Source: Centropus unirufus
Taxonomy: Eukaryota; Chordata; Aves; Cuculiformes; Centropidae
Assembly: GCA_013397695.1 (NCBI GenBank)
Contig: VYZI01000743.1
Coordinates: 12,943-76,942 of the forward strand
Direction of reading: 5' to 3'
Length of the DNA stretch: 64,000 nucleotides
Each line of letters opens with the position of its first letter. Within the stretch, counting starts at the first letter, position 1. The notes beneath the pieces are model-generated. The model did not search any database. It saw nothing but the letters and a program-made list of their open reading frames with translations, and had not been told where the DNA came from. Positions 22,020 to 33,906 of this stretch are shown in pieces. Made by a program: the position numbers and the translations under genes.

Positions 22020-25000
22020 CTTTAAAAGAACCAAAACAGAAGGCATGAGACTGCTGCAGGGACCTACATGCGGAGCATCCCTCTTCTACTCAGCCCCTCC
22101 ATCACGCCAAGCCTCTTGTAAGGAAGCGACCACATTCCCAAAGTCAGACCAGAGCAGTTCTGGAGAAGACTCTGGAGAGGCCTTAGAGAAGCTTCCCAGT
22201 ACTGGAAGGGGCTCCAGGAAAGTTGGGGAGGGGCTCTTGAGCAGGGAGAGCAGGGATGGGACAAAGGGGAATGGTTTTCAGCTGAAAGAGGGGAAACCAA
22301 AATGAGATCTTGCGGAGAAATGTTTTGCTGTGAGGGTGGGGAGGCCCTGGCCCAGGTTTCCCAGAGCAGTGGGGGCTGTCCCATCCCTGGAGGTGTTCAA
22401 GGCCAGGTTGGATGGGGCTTGGAGCCCCTGATCCAGGAGGAGGTGTCCCTGCCCATGGCAGAGTTGGGAGGAATTGGCTGGACTTTAAGTCCATTCCAAC
22501 CCAAACCATTCCATGATTCTATTTCAGGAAAAAATGGGGCAAGATACAGACAAAGCCTCCACTGGGGTGGTACTTACACAAGTGGCCGGTGGTACCCAAG
22601 TGCCATCAGATGAGCAGGTAGCTGCTGAACTTACTGACTGATGGATATTACTCCTGCAGAAGTAGGACAGAGTTTCATTCACCTCGTACCGCAGTCTAGG
22701 AGAGGAAATCTGTAGGTTCTCCTCTCCTGAGGGTCGGGAGCAGTAAACTGAAAGGAAAATGCATAATAAAAAATAATGCAGTGGGAGGAGATGAAGAAGA
22801 AAATGCTCTGAAAATTCCACTTGTTGCTGGTGATGCAAAGGAGCAGCAAGCCCTGTGCAATCCAGCTGCGGGGCATCTGCCCAGATGTGGTACCCACCTG
22901 CCTGGCAGGTGGGCAGGGGAGGCTGCCAGGTGCCATCAGCCTGGCACCGGCTCCCAGCAGCACCCTGCAGCTTGAAGCCTTCATCACAGGAGAACTGCAC
23001 GTCCACTCCATAGGGAAATACGAACTTCTGTGGAGTCATCCTTCCTCTCTCCACTGTGGGCTTGGGGCACCGAACCACTGCAGGGAGAGAGAAGACGGGA
23101 GAGGTGGGTTCAGCTGCTGTCCTGCCCCTGGTACAACAGGGAACCAGGCAAAGTGGGGCAGAGCCGCTCTTCCTGATGCTCTGCATCAGCTGCCTGGGGC
23201 AGCCCCCAAGGAGACCCCACCAGTCACGGTGCCACCAAACAGCTCGTGGGGCCAAGACCTTTGCGCAGGAGCCACAGCCATTAGAGCCGCTGTGGATCTG
23301 CAGCTCCTGGAGCACAGCAGGTGGTTCTTAGCCCCAGAGTTGTGCCCAGCTCCCAGCTTCACTCTGACCCCACGCAGGAGAAACGACTTACCCCGGCACT
23401 CTGGGGCAGGTCCACTCCACCCCAGGGTCAGCCCATCCTCGGAGGTGCAGTAGATGGAGGCGTCCCCAATGAGCGACAGACCCTGCGCGCAGTGGTAGGT
23501 GACACTGGTGCCATAGGAGAAGTGCTCCTGTCCCAAGCCAGAGTGCCACCCATTTGCAGCTTGTGGAGGGGGGCCACACACTGGGAAATAAAGGGAATTG
23601 ATAAGTAAAGAAACACACCATTTCCTTATTCAGGTGAGAATCAAAAGCTCTTTGGGAAATCAGTATGAATTTCAGGTTTTTAGTTTGGCAAATTCACTTG
23701 AAGTTGGTGCCTTGCTTCTTGCCTTTTACACCAGCTTGAGCTCCCACTTCTCACTCAGGTCCCACCTGGGTCACCTCTTGGGGGAGAGGACATCTGAGCA
23801 ATTTCAGCCCATTAGCCAGGGAATTTCAGCCCATGAGTCGGGAGCACAAATCTCTCAGGAATGGCTGAGGGAACTGGGGTTGTTTTGCCTGGAGAAGAAG
23901 AGACTGAGCGGAGACCTCACTATTCTCTACAACAACCTAAAAGGAGGTTGCATCAAGGTAGGTTCTGTCTCTTCTCCCAAGTCACCAGTGATAGCACTAG
24001 AGGAAATGGCCTCAAGTTGTGCCAGGGCAGGTTTAGATTGGATATTGGGAAAAAATTCTTCTCTGAAAGAGAGGTGAAGCCCTGGCAGAGGCTGCCCAGG
24101 GCAGTGGAGGAGTCTCCTTCGCTGGAAGGGTTCAAAAAGCATGTGGTCATGGCACTTCGGGACATGGTTTAGCAGGCAGGCAGGTATTGTGTTGATGGTT
24201 GGGCCTGATGACCTTAGAGGTCTTTTCCAACCTTTCAAGATCGATTCTATGAATACCGAGATTTATTCTCAGTCCCATGTTATGTGTACCTTGATCACAA
24301 AATGGTAATGGGGGAGCCCAGCTTGCATTAGCCTGACACTCGGTGGAGCCCTGGCCTCTGAGGACATAGCCTGAGTCACACATCAGTCTCAGTCGGGTCC
24401 CAATTCCGTAGTTATTTCTGCTTGCATAAACTTCTCTTCCATGAGCAATATCAGGCCTCGGGCAATAAGGCTCTATAAACAACAGAAAAAAAAAGATATC
24501 ATGTATTTTCAGAAAGAATTCTAGTGAAGATAATTGTCTTCTCCATAGAAAGTATCAAGAACATCCAGCCCTGAGAAAATAAAGGTTGTTGTCACCCATA
24601 TGCACGTCCCAGCACTTTGTAACTCAAGGAGGTTCTGCTTCTACAAGCCGTTTTTTCTGGAGCTGTCGGAAAAGACCCGTGCTGCAGAGCTGGGTCCATG
24701 CCCAATGGAGCCTTCCCTCAGGGCTCACCATGCCTTCCCGCCGTGCTCGTGAGCTTGCTGAGCTCCGGCACAGGCAGCGTCAGGGCCAGGACAGGGAGGT
24801 GCTCGTGCTCTAATGCCGGCTGCCCTGGGAGGTGGAGCGGGCTCTTTCCTCCTGGCAAGATTGTTCCAAACACGTGGGCTCAGGTCCCTACCAGCGCCTT
24901 GCTGACATCGCCGTGTGCCCCACTGCTTGGTTATCAGTTTCAGGAATGTCAGTTATTCATGCTGTTGTATTTCCTTCTGAGAGGGGAAATTACATTGAGA

Positions 25001-28000
25001 GCATCATCTGCTCCCAAGCCTCCTATCAGCAAACAAGCCCCGTTGCTCTCCAAAGCACAAAGCACACACCCCTCCACATGGGTAAAAGTCTCTGAGGCTC
25101 TAGGGAACCTCCTAAGCCTTTAAACTCCACCAACACCTCCTCCTCCCATCCCACCCAGTTCAGCCACTGGCCCTGTTCTTTTTCCACAATGATTCTCAGG
25201 CAACGTAACAATCCATTTGGACCTCATGCTGCCTGTTTCTTCCAAGTTAACCCAGGAGGACTACACCTGGGGATACGTGGCAGTATCTCCTGCCACTACC
25301 ATCACCTCAGGCCACATGTAGATTTTTCTGGGAATGTCAGCAGGCAGCCAGGCTGTACAGAGCGACCCAAACCTCTGCAGGAAAAAGGAGTAGTTGCCAA
25401 GTCTTGGAAGTTGCCAAGAGCCTTGGAAGCTCTTGCCTACCTGGAGTGCACTCTGGTACTGGTGGATCCCATGTCCCATCGCTCGTACACCGAAGCACGT
25501 TACTGCTGGCACCTTTGAGAGTGTAGCCTTCATTGCACGTGATTGCCAGCCTGTCTCCATACATGTATTCATCTTTTTCTTCCCATGAATTTAAGAGCTT
25601 TCCATTCCTGACGTCAGGATTTGGGCAGCTAATTCCTGAGAAAGGTGAAACAAAAGCAAGTGTGAAACCATCCCAAACTCACCTGGATACCAGCAGTTTC
25701 GTTATGAACAGAAGGACGAAGGATAAAGACACATCGCAGCAGTCAATCTGCTGCCACGCTGCCCCTGGGCGCTCCTGGGTGTTGCAAGGGACTCTGTATT
25801 TGGGGAACAAGGGCCCCTCAACACCACAATGACTTTTTCCACAGGTTCAAGGGACTGGAAAGAAAATAAAAAAAAAAATAAAGCAGAAATCCTGCGGCTG
25901 GGGAACAAACCAAAGCCGTTGAAGAGTCATGGCAAAGCCCAGAGACGCACCAAACTGGACACTGGAGCATCCCCTCTCTCTCCCCACCCCTGGGATCCCC
26001 ACGACAGCAAACCATGGGCCGGTTCTCCTCTCGGTGGGAACGTTGCCACACCACGAAGGTACGCGAGCCAAAGGAACGCACACTCACTTTTACAAGGAGC
26101 GGGAGCTTCAGTCCACGTGAAATCTGGCAGACACTTGATGTGCCGCGTGGTTTCTCCTGGGCTGAACTGGTGGCCCTCCCTGCACTCGTAGGTGACAACA
26201 GTGTCCACAGGAAACAGATTGCCAGCGAGTTTTGCTTTAACAGCATTCCACACATCTGGAGGGTCGTCACAGCTGCCTGGGAGGGAAACACCAATTTAAG
26301 GACATCACCAGCAACAAACCAGTGAGGCCCATAATGGAATGCCACAAAAGAGGGGGAATGGGGGAGGAATCCTGGGCTCACGTTGTTGTTTCTCAGATGC
26401 ACTTAATTGAGTTCAGTAACGCTCAGTATGAATGCAAAGGAGACAAATGGACACATACAAATAGTTCTGGGATGTGTGGCAATTTTCAGTGTTATCACGT
26501 GCAAAGAAGGCCTGTAAAGATGGGGAAGGGTCTGGAGCACAAGTCTGATGAGGAGCAGGGGGCTGTTCAGCCTGGAGGAGGCTGAGGGGAGACCTCATCG
26601 CTCTCTGCAGCTCCTGAAAAGGTTGTGGGGAGGTGGGTTCCAGACTCTTACCCCAAGTAACAAGGGGTGGGATGAGAGGAAATCGCCTCAAGTTGCACTA
26701 GGGAGGCTTCAATCCGATATTAGGAAATATTAGCTCTGGCAGAGCCTGCCCAGGGCAGCTCTTGAGTGCCCATCCCTGGAGGGATTTAAAAGCCGTGTGG
26801 ACGCGGCGCTCAGGGACATGGTTTAGTGGTGGAGGTGGCAGCGCGGGCTTAAGGGTCAGACTCAATGGTCTTAAAGGTCTTTCCGACCTAAACAGTTCTG
26901 TAACTCTCTGATTATACGATCTGAGGCTCTACCAACACACTTTAGAACTATGAAGTATAGAAAGGTTAATTTATTCCCTTTGAATTCTACTGAGACGTGG
27001 TCACCTTGAACGGGACAAAAGCTTAATCTCTCTGGCTCCAAGTCATAAATTCCTGAAGTCACCTTGGGGCTACAGAGAGATCAACCAAAACCAAATCCCC
27101 AAAGTTAAATCTTGGAGCCATCACTCGTGCTTTCTTCGGAGGGTGGGAATTGCACGGAAGCAAAGCTGCTGGAGCGGCACCCAGGGCCCCACACTTACTG
27201 CGCTGGCAGAGGGGCAGCGGAGGCTCCCAGAGGCCGTTCTCCTGGCACCTGGAGGTTTCGCTACCGTTCATGGCGTAGCGGAAGTTGCAGTCGAACATGA
27301 CGGTGTCCCTGTAGGTGTACTCAGGCTGGTACCCGCTCAGCAGCTTCCCGTTCTCCACATTTGGGTGCTCACAGTTCACCACTGCCTCGGGGAAACGGCA
27401 CCAGTTAGAAAACCAGCAGTTATGCTCAAGAGGGGGCATGAGGGTATTAAAAACATTCTGGTAGCATAAAATATCTTCCTCAAAGATAGCCATGACAAGG
27501 TAGCAGGCTGAAATTACATTTTTAACTCCTTACTCCGTATTTTTTATTAAAGTTAAGCATAAAAAGAACATAGGCGAGGCAGCCGGCCTCTGAATTCTTT
27601 CCTGGCCTGATGTTTGGTTGGACTTGATGATCTCAAAGGTCTTTTCCAACCATGCAATTCCATCATCTCACCTTGTGCGTGGGAGCAGCTCACCTTTGCA
27701 TTCCGGGGGTGGCTTGTTCCAGACACCATTTATATTATCTGTGGTTGTACAGAAAATAGAGGCATCTCCCACCAGCGAGAAAGCTTTCTCTCCCCTTTTG
27801 GCGCTGTGGCACCGGTAAGTGACAGACGTTCCATACTCAAATTGGTCCTGGATGCCTCCACTGTGCTCTCCGTTAGCTATTTTTGGAGGGGGCAAGCATG
27901 GGATCGCTGGGGAGGGTGGGAAGAGAAATGGTTGAAGGAGGGAAGAACACGAGAGAAAGAACTTAATTCATTTTGAACCAAAAGCCTGGTAGAAAAAAAA

Positions 28001-30904
28001 TAGAAATGCCAGAAGGGTCAGGAATTAAGGGCAGATCTCAAGGGAGCTGCACGTCAGGGAGCAGAGTCCAGACCTGGGCACCCAGTGAGTTTGGGATGTA
28101 TCAGTCTCACCTCCAGCTGCCTTATGCCCAAATAGTGAATATATTCTTGCACAGGACAATGCAGGAATTAAAACACAAAAGAAAAAGTCTCTTTCCAGAC
28201 TCCAGCAGGCACTGAGCTGCTGAAATCCTCAGCAGGAGAGCACAACTGCTTCTTTAGCCACCCCATGGACCAGAGGTCAGCTAGGGAGCTCTACTTACGC
28301 TCACAGATGGGAATATCTCTGTCCCAGGTAACGACCCCATTTTGAATGACACAGTGAATTTGAGAATTTCCAACAAGTCTGTACCTGTGTGGAAAAAAAA
28401 GAGAGTTGACAAACTCAATTTTGATGTCCTACCTATAACATCACCATCAGGATGGGTTTGGCTTTCCTTCTGATCATAATTACAGCTGATCAGAAATTTG
28501 CCATCGATGTTATTTTTTCAATGCCGCACTGGCTTTCAACAAAGATATTTCTCAAATTAAAAAAAAAAAACCCCAAAAAAACAAGCAATCATTTAATTAT
28601 CAGCCAGCTGTACCCATCACTACAGCTCTGAGTTCAGGATTCACATCTTTTCTTCAAAAAGATGCTGAAGCACTGGAAACAGTTTAGAAAGTGCTGGGAG
28701 AGTGAATTTGAGTTTGGGAAGAACTGCCTGAAAGTATGAGATTAAGAAAACACAATCAGTCTTAAAGCTCTCAGAGGAAAGTTTAGAAGATATCTCAGTC
28801 AGAGTGAAAGGCTTGTGACATCACAGCCTTTAATCTAGAAGGAAAAGACGGCCGGGAAATCAGTGGGGAAGAGGAGCACCCATGCCCTGAATCTTCCTGG
28901 CTTACCCAGGGTTGCAGGTGAAGTTTGCGGAGGTACCAAAGACGAACTTCTCAGGTAGGACGAGTCTGCCGTTGGTCGGCTCCCCAGGGTAGGGGCACGA
29001 CTTCGCTGGGGGACAACAGGACTGGAGTTAGTTTGTATTTCAGTTTCTCAAAGAACTGGGAAAATGCAGGAGGGGAAGAAAAGGTTCCTTCAATACAGAA
29101 CAAGGGAATGGAGCAGAGACTTCCAGGTTTCCCCTTCAACTGTAAATTATTCCATAATTCGTGATACTGCTAAAAACCGCAGCCAGCCTCAGCAACCTAA
29201 GTAAGGGTTTGCACCAACCCCAGCAAGGACCACGGTGTTACTTCAAAGCTAAAGCATTCATAGAATGGGTTGGTTTGGAAGGGACTTTAAAGCCCAGCCA
29301 GTTCCCACGGGCAGGGACACCTCCCCCTGGATCAGGGGCTCCAAGCCCCATCCAACCCGGCCTTGAACACCTCCAGGGATGGGGCAGCCCCCACTGCTCT
29401 GGGCAACCCGGGCCAGGGCCTCCTCACCCTCACAGCAAAACATTTCCCCCCAAGATCTCATCTCAGTCTCCCCTCTTTCAGCTGAAAACCATTCCCCCTT
29501 GTCCTATCCCTGTACACTCTCATCTGGAGCCCTCCCCAGCTTTCCTGGAGCCCCTTCCAGCACTGGAAGCTGCCCTAAGACCTCCCCAAAGCCTTCTCTT
29601 CTCCAGACTGAAAACCTCCAGCTTTCTCAGCTTCTCTTCATATGGGAGCTGCTCCAGCCCTCGGATCATCCCCGTGGCCTCCTCTGGACTCACTCGTACA
29701 GCTCCAGGTCCTTCCCGTGCTGGGGATTCCAGAACTGAATACAGGGCTCCAGGTGGGAGCACAGCAGAGGGAGAACGCCTCTGCTTTGGAGGAAGCCCAG
29801 GATATGGTTGGCTTTCTGGGCTTCAAGAGTACATTGCTGGCTTGTGTTGAAAAGCATCCTCCCACTACAAGTTTGAAATGTATTTTTTGCACCACAAAGT
29901 ACACGGCACTTGAGCGGAATATTATTTGTTTCAGCAAACACAGACAATATTGAAGCAGCTTTCAGCTTTTGCCATCGTCGCCAGTAATTAGCAGATTATA
30001 ATCATTGCATCATGTCAGGTCACCCATCTCCCACCATCCCTTACGGCCAGTTTAGATACTGGTCTAACAAAATGAGCTGATAGCATCAACGAATAGAAAC
30101 AAAATCAAGAGACAACCCAAACCGTACTCACGTGTACACATCTCCATTGTTCCATGCCACTTGGTGTTCCTCCCACAAATCAGAGCGTTTCGGACATTGA
30201 GATTTCTCATATAACCTGGACGGCAGACGTATTCCACCTTTGAACCAGTGGAAAAAATGGAAATGCCTTGGTATTGCTCTTTGAGTTCTGCAGATGGGAG
30301 ACGCGGTGGAGCATCGCAGTCACCTGCCAACAGAAACTCCATCAGAAAGATGCTGGGAGGAAAAGTAGTGGGAGTTCAGGCCTGAGTACTCTGAAGGTCT
30401 ATGTGAGGACACTTGGGTGGCCTTAAAACTCCTTAAATCTGGATACAAAGAGGAGAAGCACAGTGCGTGACCGTCTGAGGCTGTCAAGGATAGGAGAGGA
30501 GTCTGACCCTAGGAGGTCCTTTTGGCTCCTCACAACTCATCCAGAAGCTTCAAAGGCTGATCACAAAGTCCAGATAAAGCAATTCCTCCCCCCAGTTTGT
30601 ATAAACCATAGAATGATGGAGTGGTTTGGGTTGGGAGGGACCTTAAAGCCCATGCAATTCCAACACCCTGCCATGGGCAAGGACACCTCCCACTGGATCA
30701 GGGGTTTACAAAGTTCTCAAAATGCAAAGGCAAGGAGGGATCCAAGTCTTGTGAACCCCAGAAGAAGCTTTTCCTTAGAAGCATCTTAATTTATTCCAAT
30801 GGACCCGTTCACTTACTCTGGACATCCACGACAAGAGCAGCTGCGAGGAGAAACCCAAGGAGAGCAGTGCGATCCCCCTGCCTCCGCAGCTCCAAGCCAG
30901 GCAT
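21864..30904 (-). CDS. C4BPA: C4b-binding protein alpha chain (C4BPA), ten SCR modules
   Basis: Secreted plasma regulator: binds C4b, accelerates decay of the classical C3 convertase and acts as factor I cofactor (family knowledge). Exons: signal peptide 30904-30817 (MPGLELRR..., core LLGFLLAAALVV); SCR1 30323-30132; SCR2 split over 29005-28906 and 28384-28299; SCR3 27906-27694; SCR4 27381-27199; SCR5 26276-26088; SCR6 25635-25441; SCR7 24472-24290; SCR8 23580-23392; SCR9 23077-22898; SCR10 22747-22578; C-terminal core 22019-21864 with TGA. The sum is 2124 nt, an exact 707 codons plus stop. The last SCR leaves in phase 0 and meets the core exon in phase 0. The human protein has eight SCRs, so two more are present here. 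SCR3 is longer than the others (213 nt) because of an insertion around HSAKRGEKA. SCR3 and SCR8 resemble each other, suggesting internal block duplication. Confidence 0.92.
22160..22523 (+). mobile_element. CR1 LINE fragment
   Basis: Sense copy between the last SCR exon and the core exon of C4BPA, ending CCATTCCATGATTCTAT. Confidence 0.9.
23855..24252 (+). mobile_element. CR1 LINE fragment, diverged subtype
   Basis: Starts CAGGAATGGCTGAGGGAACTG and ends CTTTTCCAACC...GATTCTATGAAT; its internal sequence differs from the common copies here. In a C4BPA intron. Confidence 0.85.
26548..26915 (+). mobile_element. CR1 LINE fragment, diverged subtype
   Basis: GGGGCTGTTCAGCCTGGAGG-type body through CTTAAAGGTCTTTCCGACC and a degraded ATTCTGTAACTCT tail. 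In a C4BPA intron. Confidence 0.82.
27600..27665 (+). mobile_element. CR1 3' tail fragment
   Basis: TGGACTTGATGATCTCAAAGGTCTTTTCCAACCATGCAATTCC, close to the donor of SCR3 of C4BPA. Confidence 0.75.
29259..29850 (-). mobile_element. CR1 LINE fragment, longest here
   Basis: Antisense copy of about 590 bases, from TAGAATGGGTTGGTTTGG through CTCCAGCCCTCGGATCATCC to GGTTGGCTTTCTGGGCTTC. In C4BPA between SCR1 and SCR2. Confidence 0.92.
30607..30715 (-). mobile_element. CR1 3' fragment
   Basis: CATAGAATGATGGAGTGG, then GGGAGGGACCTTAAAGCCCATG and CTGGATCAGGGG. Between the signal and SCR1 exons of C4BPA. Confidence 0.85.
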
Positions 30905-32000
30905 CTTTATTCCTGTCGGGAAGATCCTACAGAAGTCTCCACATTCTTTTTTTCTCAGGCAAATACCTATAAAAACAGAAGGGGGGATTTGCACCCAGGA
31001 CAAGCATAGCTCATAGAGCTCTCCTTCCTCCACCCCTAAGCAGTTTCTCCGGTCACGGCTGGGGACCAGAAGCTGCAAGAGCTATCGCAATCCTTGGTGA
31101 GGGAGCAGAGCAGCTCCTCTGCTGGCTCCTCTCCCGCCAACGGGAACGAGACCCAGCGCAGAGCTGGACTTGGGTGAGGAAGCTCCAGTGCACCAGAGCC
31201 AGAGACACGAAAATACAGCATCAGCAGGAAAACAGATTGTAGGTGCCAAGCAATCCCCATAGGCTTTATTCCGGTAGTGTAATTTGTTTGCATCTTTGAG
31301 AATAGTTTTTGCTTAAAATGTAAAATAAAATGAAATTTGAAAAAAGAAAGATGAACAGCTCCACTCAGACCATGACATAAATGCTCTGTAGCTTGTCAGA
31401 CTCAACTTAAAACCCCTATATTGCCAATGTAGCATTCTTCCCAGGCTGATTAATACCTCCAGGCCCTTCTGGATAAAGTCCCCCAAAAACTTATCTCATA
31501 GGTAAAACATCTTGGTGCAGTAAGAAATCTCTTGGAAACAAATTTGCAGTCAGATGAAACCCGCTGCAGTCAATACAGCCCCACGAGACACGCGGAGACA
31601 GAGAGAAAGATCTCGCCAAAAAGATGCATCGGTTTTCTGCAAGTGACGTTAACTGGAGTAAAACTGAAGTGTATGAATTAGTCAGGAGATGGAATTGCTT
31701 TGTTCAACGGAACTTCAGAGCGATTTGGACTAACCTTGTGATCAGCAAGAGCTCCCTCTGACCTTGTTATCAAGGATCATCACGTATGAGCCCAAGCCCT
31801 CCCAATATTACAAGCGCCTACCTCCCTCCTGGAAATGATGCTTTCTGCCCTAAACCTAACGCTTCTAGCTTTCCTTTTGTCTTTATTACAGCTTGGGATT
31901 TAATTTAGTTTTGTTTACCAATCCTTGTGCCTGCCAGAGCTCCAATCCGGCTCCCAAGGGCAACATCCCCGAAGGCTGTAGGGCTCGAAGCTGTCTTACC
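30905..32000 (-). other. C4BPA: C4BPA 5'UTR exons and first intron (probable)
   Basis: The signal-peptide exon extends upstream to an acceptor (TTTTTATAG) at 30967, giving 62 bases of 5'UTR. A well-formed donor (CAG|GTAAGACAG) at 32000/31999 is a candidate end for a leading non-coding exon. No promoter motif was identified with confidence. Confidence 0.35.
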
Positions 32001-33900
32001 TGCAAGCTCTGGCCGCAGATGGGGAGAGGTGATGCGTTCAGCTGGTGCGAGACAAGGCTATGACCGCCCTCTTCCAGGCCCCCAGCCCCGAAGGAGGAGT
32101 TACCGATACGCCTACATGCTCAGATACGGCTCCGTGCAGAAAAGTATGAATTCCGTGGAATTCACAGTTGGGCCTGCTGACCCATAAATCATTAACTCCG
32201 CCCCTTAGTGAGAAGGAAGTAGTTTATTCAACCCGCAAAGCAAAAACACTAGAAAACTGAATGCAACCCAAGCTGATGATGAAATTGTTTGTATTCTGCG
32301 CAGAGCTGCCAACTCTTTGTTGAAATGATCCCAGCCGAGTGGGACCCTGCCCGCTCCACCCACAGCCACAGCACCCAGCCAGGGCGCAGGACCCTGGGCA
32401 CACGACAGGATCCTCCAGGGGCTCCTTCAGCCCGGGATGTGCCAGGCGCGGCTTCATCTCCTCACACCTCAGAAGCCTCAGGCCAGCATTCAAACTATGG
32501 TTTCTCCCACCAGCTGCACTCAATCCCCCTCAGACAACACCGAGAGGAGCTCAGCAGCACTTGAGATCCCAGGGAGCATCGCTCCTGCCGGGAAACCCAG
32601 CTGCCCTGCATCTCCTGGAGAGCTGTTCCCGAATCCAGCTGCTGCTGGGGGTCATTTTCCAGTAACAGGAGCTTGGGCAGGGGTTGTAAGCATTTGCTCC
32701 TCCTGCTCTTTGGCTGCACAGTTTCATCCAGGCTTGAATAATCCTCATGAACCTGGCAATGGCCTTTTCACCCTGGATTGTCTTTTCTGTGGGTATTGCC
32801 AAATCCGAGGAGGTCTCGCCAGAACAATTCACCACTTCCTTGCCTTGAGTGGGATACTTTACCTTTCTGAAGTTCACCTGAGTCCATGCCAAAGCACAAT
32901 AAAGCCGCTTTAGTTCTTAATCTGGAGAACGTGGCACGAGGCTGCAAGCAGGGACCGGCTCACAGCAGCCCCCTCGTCCCCCCTCAGCGGGCACCGACCT
33001 GAGCATTGACAAGAATCTCGTTAATCTCAAACGCAAACACAGGCTTCCTTGACTTTGTTGTTTTTCTAAAGGACCCAGAACAAGCCCTTCGTGTGCTGAA
33101 AAATCAGCTGCTTCCCCGTGGGCACCCAGAAGGGTGTTCAGCAGTGCGCAGGGCACAGCCCCACCAAAAGCTGTGTCCTTCTCCAACAGCTGCCAAAAAC
33201 CCCTCAGGCCTCCCGAACCGACAGCTTCCAGCAGGATAAACAGGATAAAAGGGTCTTCCTTTGCCACATCCAAGGGCACTTCTCTTCGGTCTGGGGCTGG
33301 CAAGTCCCTCTAGGACCAGCTGATTTTCCAGATGCTGGAAATCAGTTTCAGCCATATCAGCCACTGGACGTTTGCTTTTCCGAGAAAAGATTTGCTATAA
33401 ACCGCCCCCCCCAAAAAAACCCATTCCTACCCTAACAGCTCCAGAGCAAACCTGGAAATCTGAAAAGCAATAACTCCAATAAAAAAAGAAACAACTTATA
33501 ATTGATGAGGGAAGTGAATGGCTGAAGTGGCCATGGGGTGCACAATTCTTTTCCAACCCGACTCCCAAAAGCCGGGGATGCAGGCCGTCTCCTGCAGACC
33601 TTCCTCATAGACTGATGGAACGGTTTGGCTTGGAAGGGACCTCCAAGCCCAGCCAGTTCCACCCCCTCCTTGGGCAGGGCCACCTCCACTGCACCAAGCT
33701 GCTCAAAGCCCCATCCAACCCGCCCCAAGGGCTCCCCGAGCCTTCTCCCGTCCTCAGGTGGGAGCGCTCCAGCCCTCCAAACACTTTCCAGACTCCCCAA
33801 CTTCACCATTATCTCAAAAAACCAGCACACAACAGACAATTATAGCAAATAATAATGGAAAACAACAGAAGAGACTAGATTGGTATTTTTTTAACATCTC
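32001..33900. other. Interval between C4BPA and PFKFB2 3' region; no gene recognised
   Basis: In mammals C4BPB lies here. I see no SCR-type exon on either strand, only short open frames and one CR1 fragment at 33.6-33.8 kb. A candidate C4BPA upstream exon or promoter would fall in 32.0-32.2 kb. Confidence 0.55.
33607..33810 (-). mobile_element. CR1 fragment
   Basis: Antisense copy from CATAGACTGATGGAACGG through GGAAGGGACCTCCAAGCCC. It ends close to the putative PFKFB2 transcript end. Confidence 0.82.
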
Positions 33901-33906
33901 TTTATT
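33901..33906 (-). other. Distal polyadenylation signal, probably PFKFB2
   Basis: AATAAA on the minus strand. It is the last such signal before the C4BPA side and would fit a long PFKFB2 3'UTR. A second AATAAA lies at 37507-37502 and could be a proximal alternative. Confidence 0.4.

Noticed and set aside
32551..32892. Minus-strand frame of 113 codons considered as a C4BPB or retroviral remnant
   Set aside because: No SCR Cys pattern and no motif of a retroviral protein; nothing to support a call.
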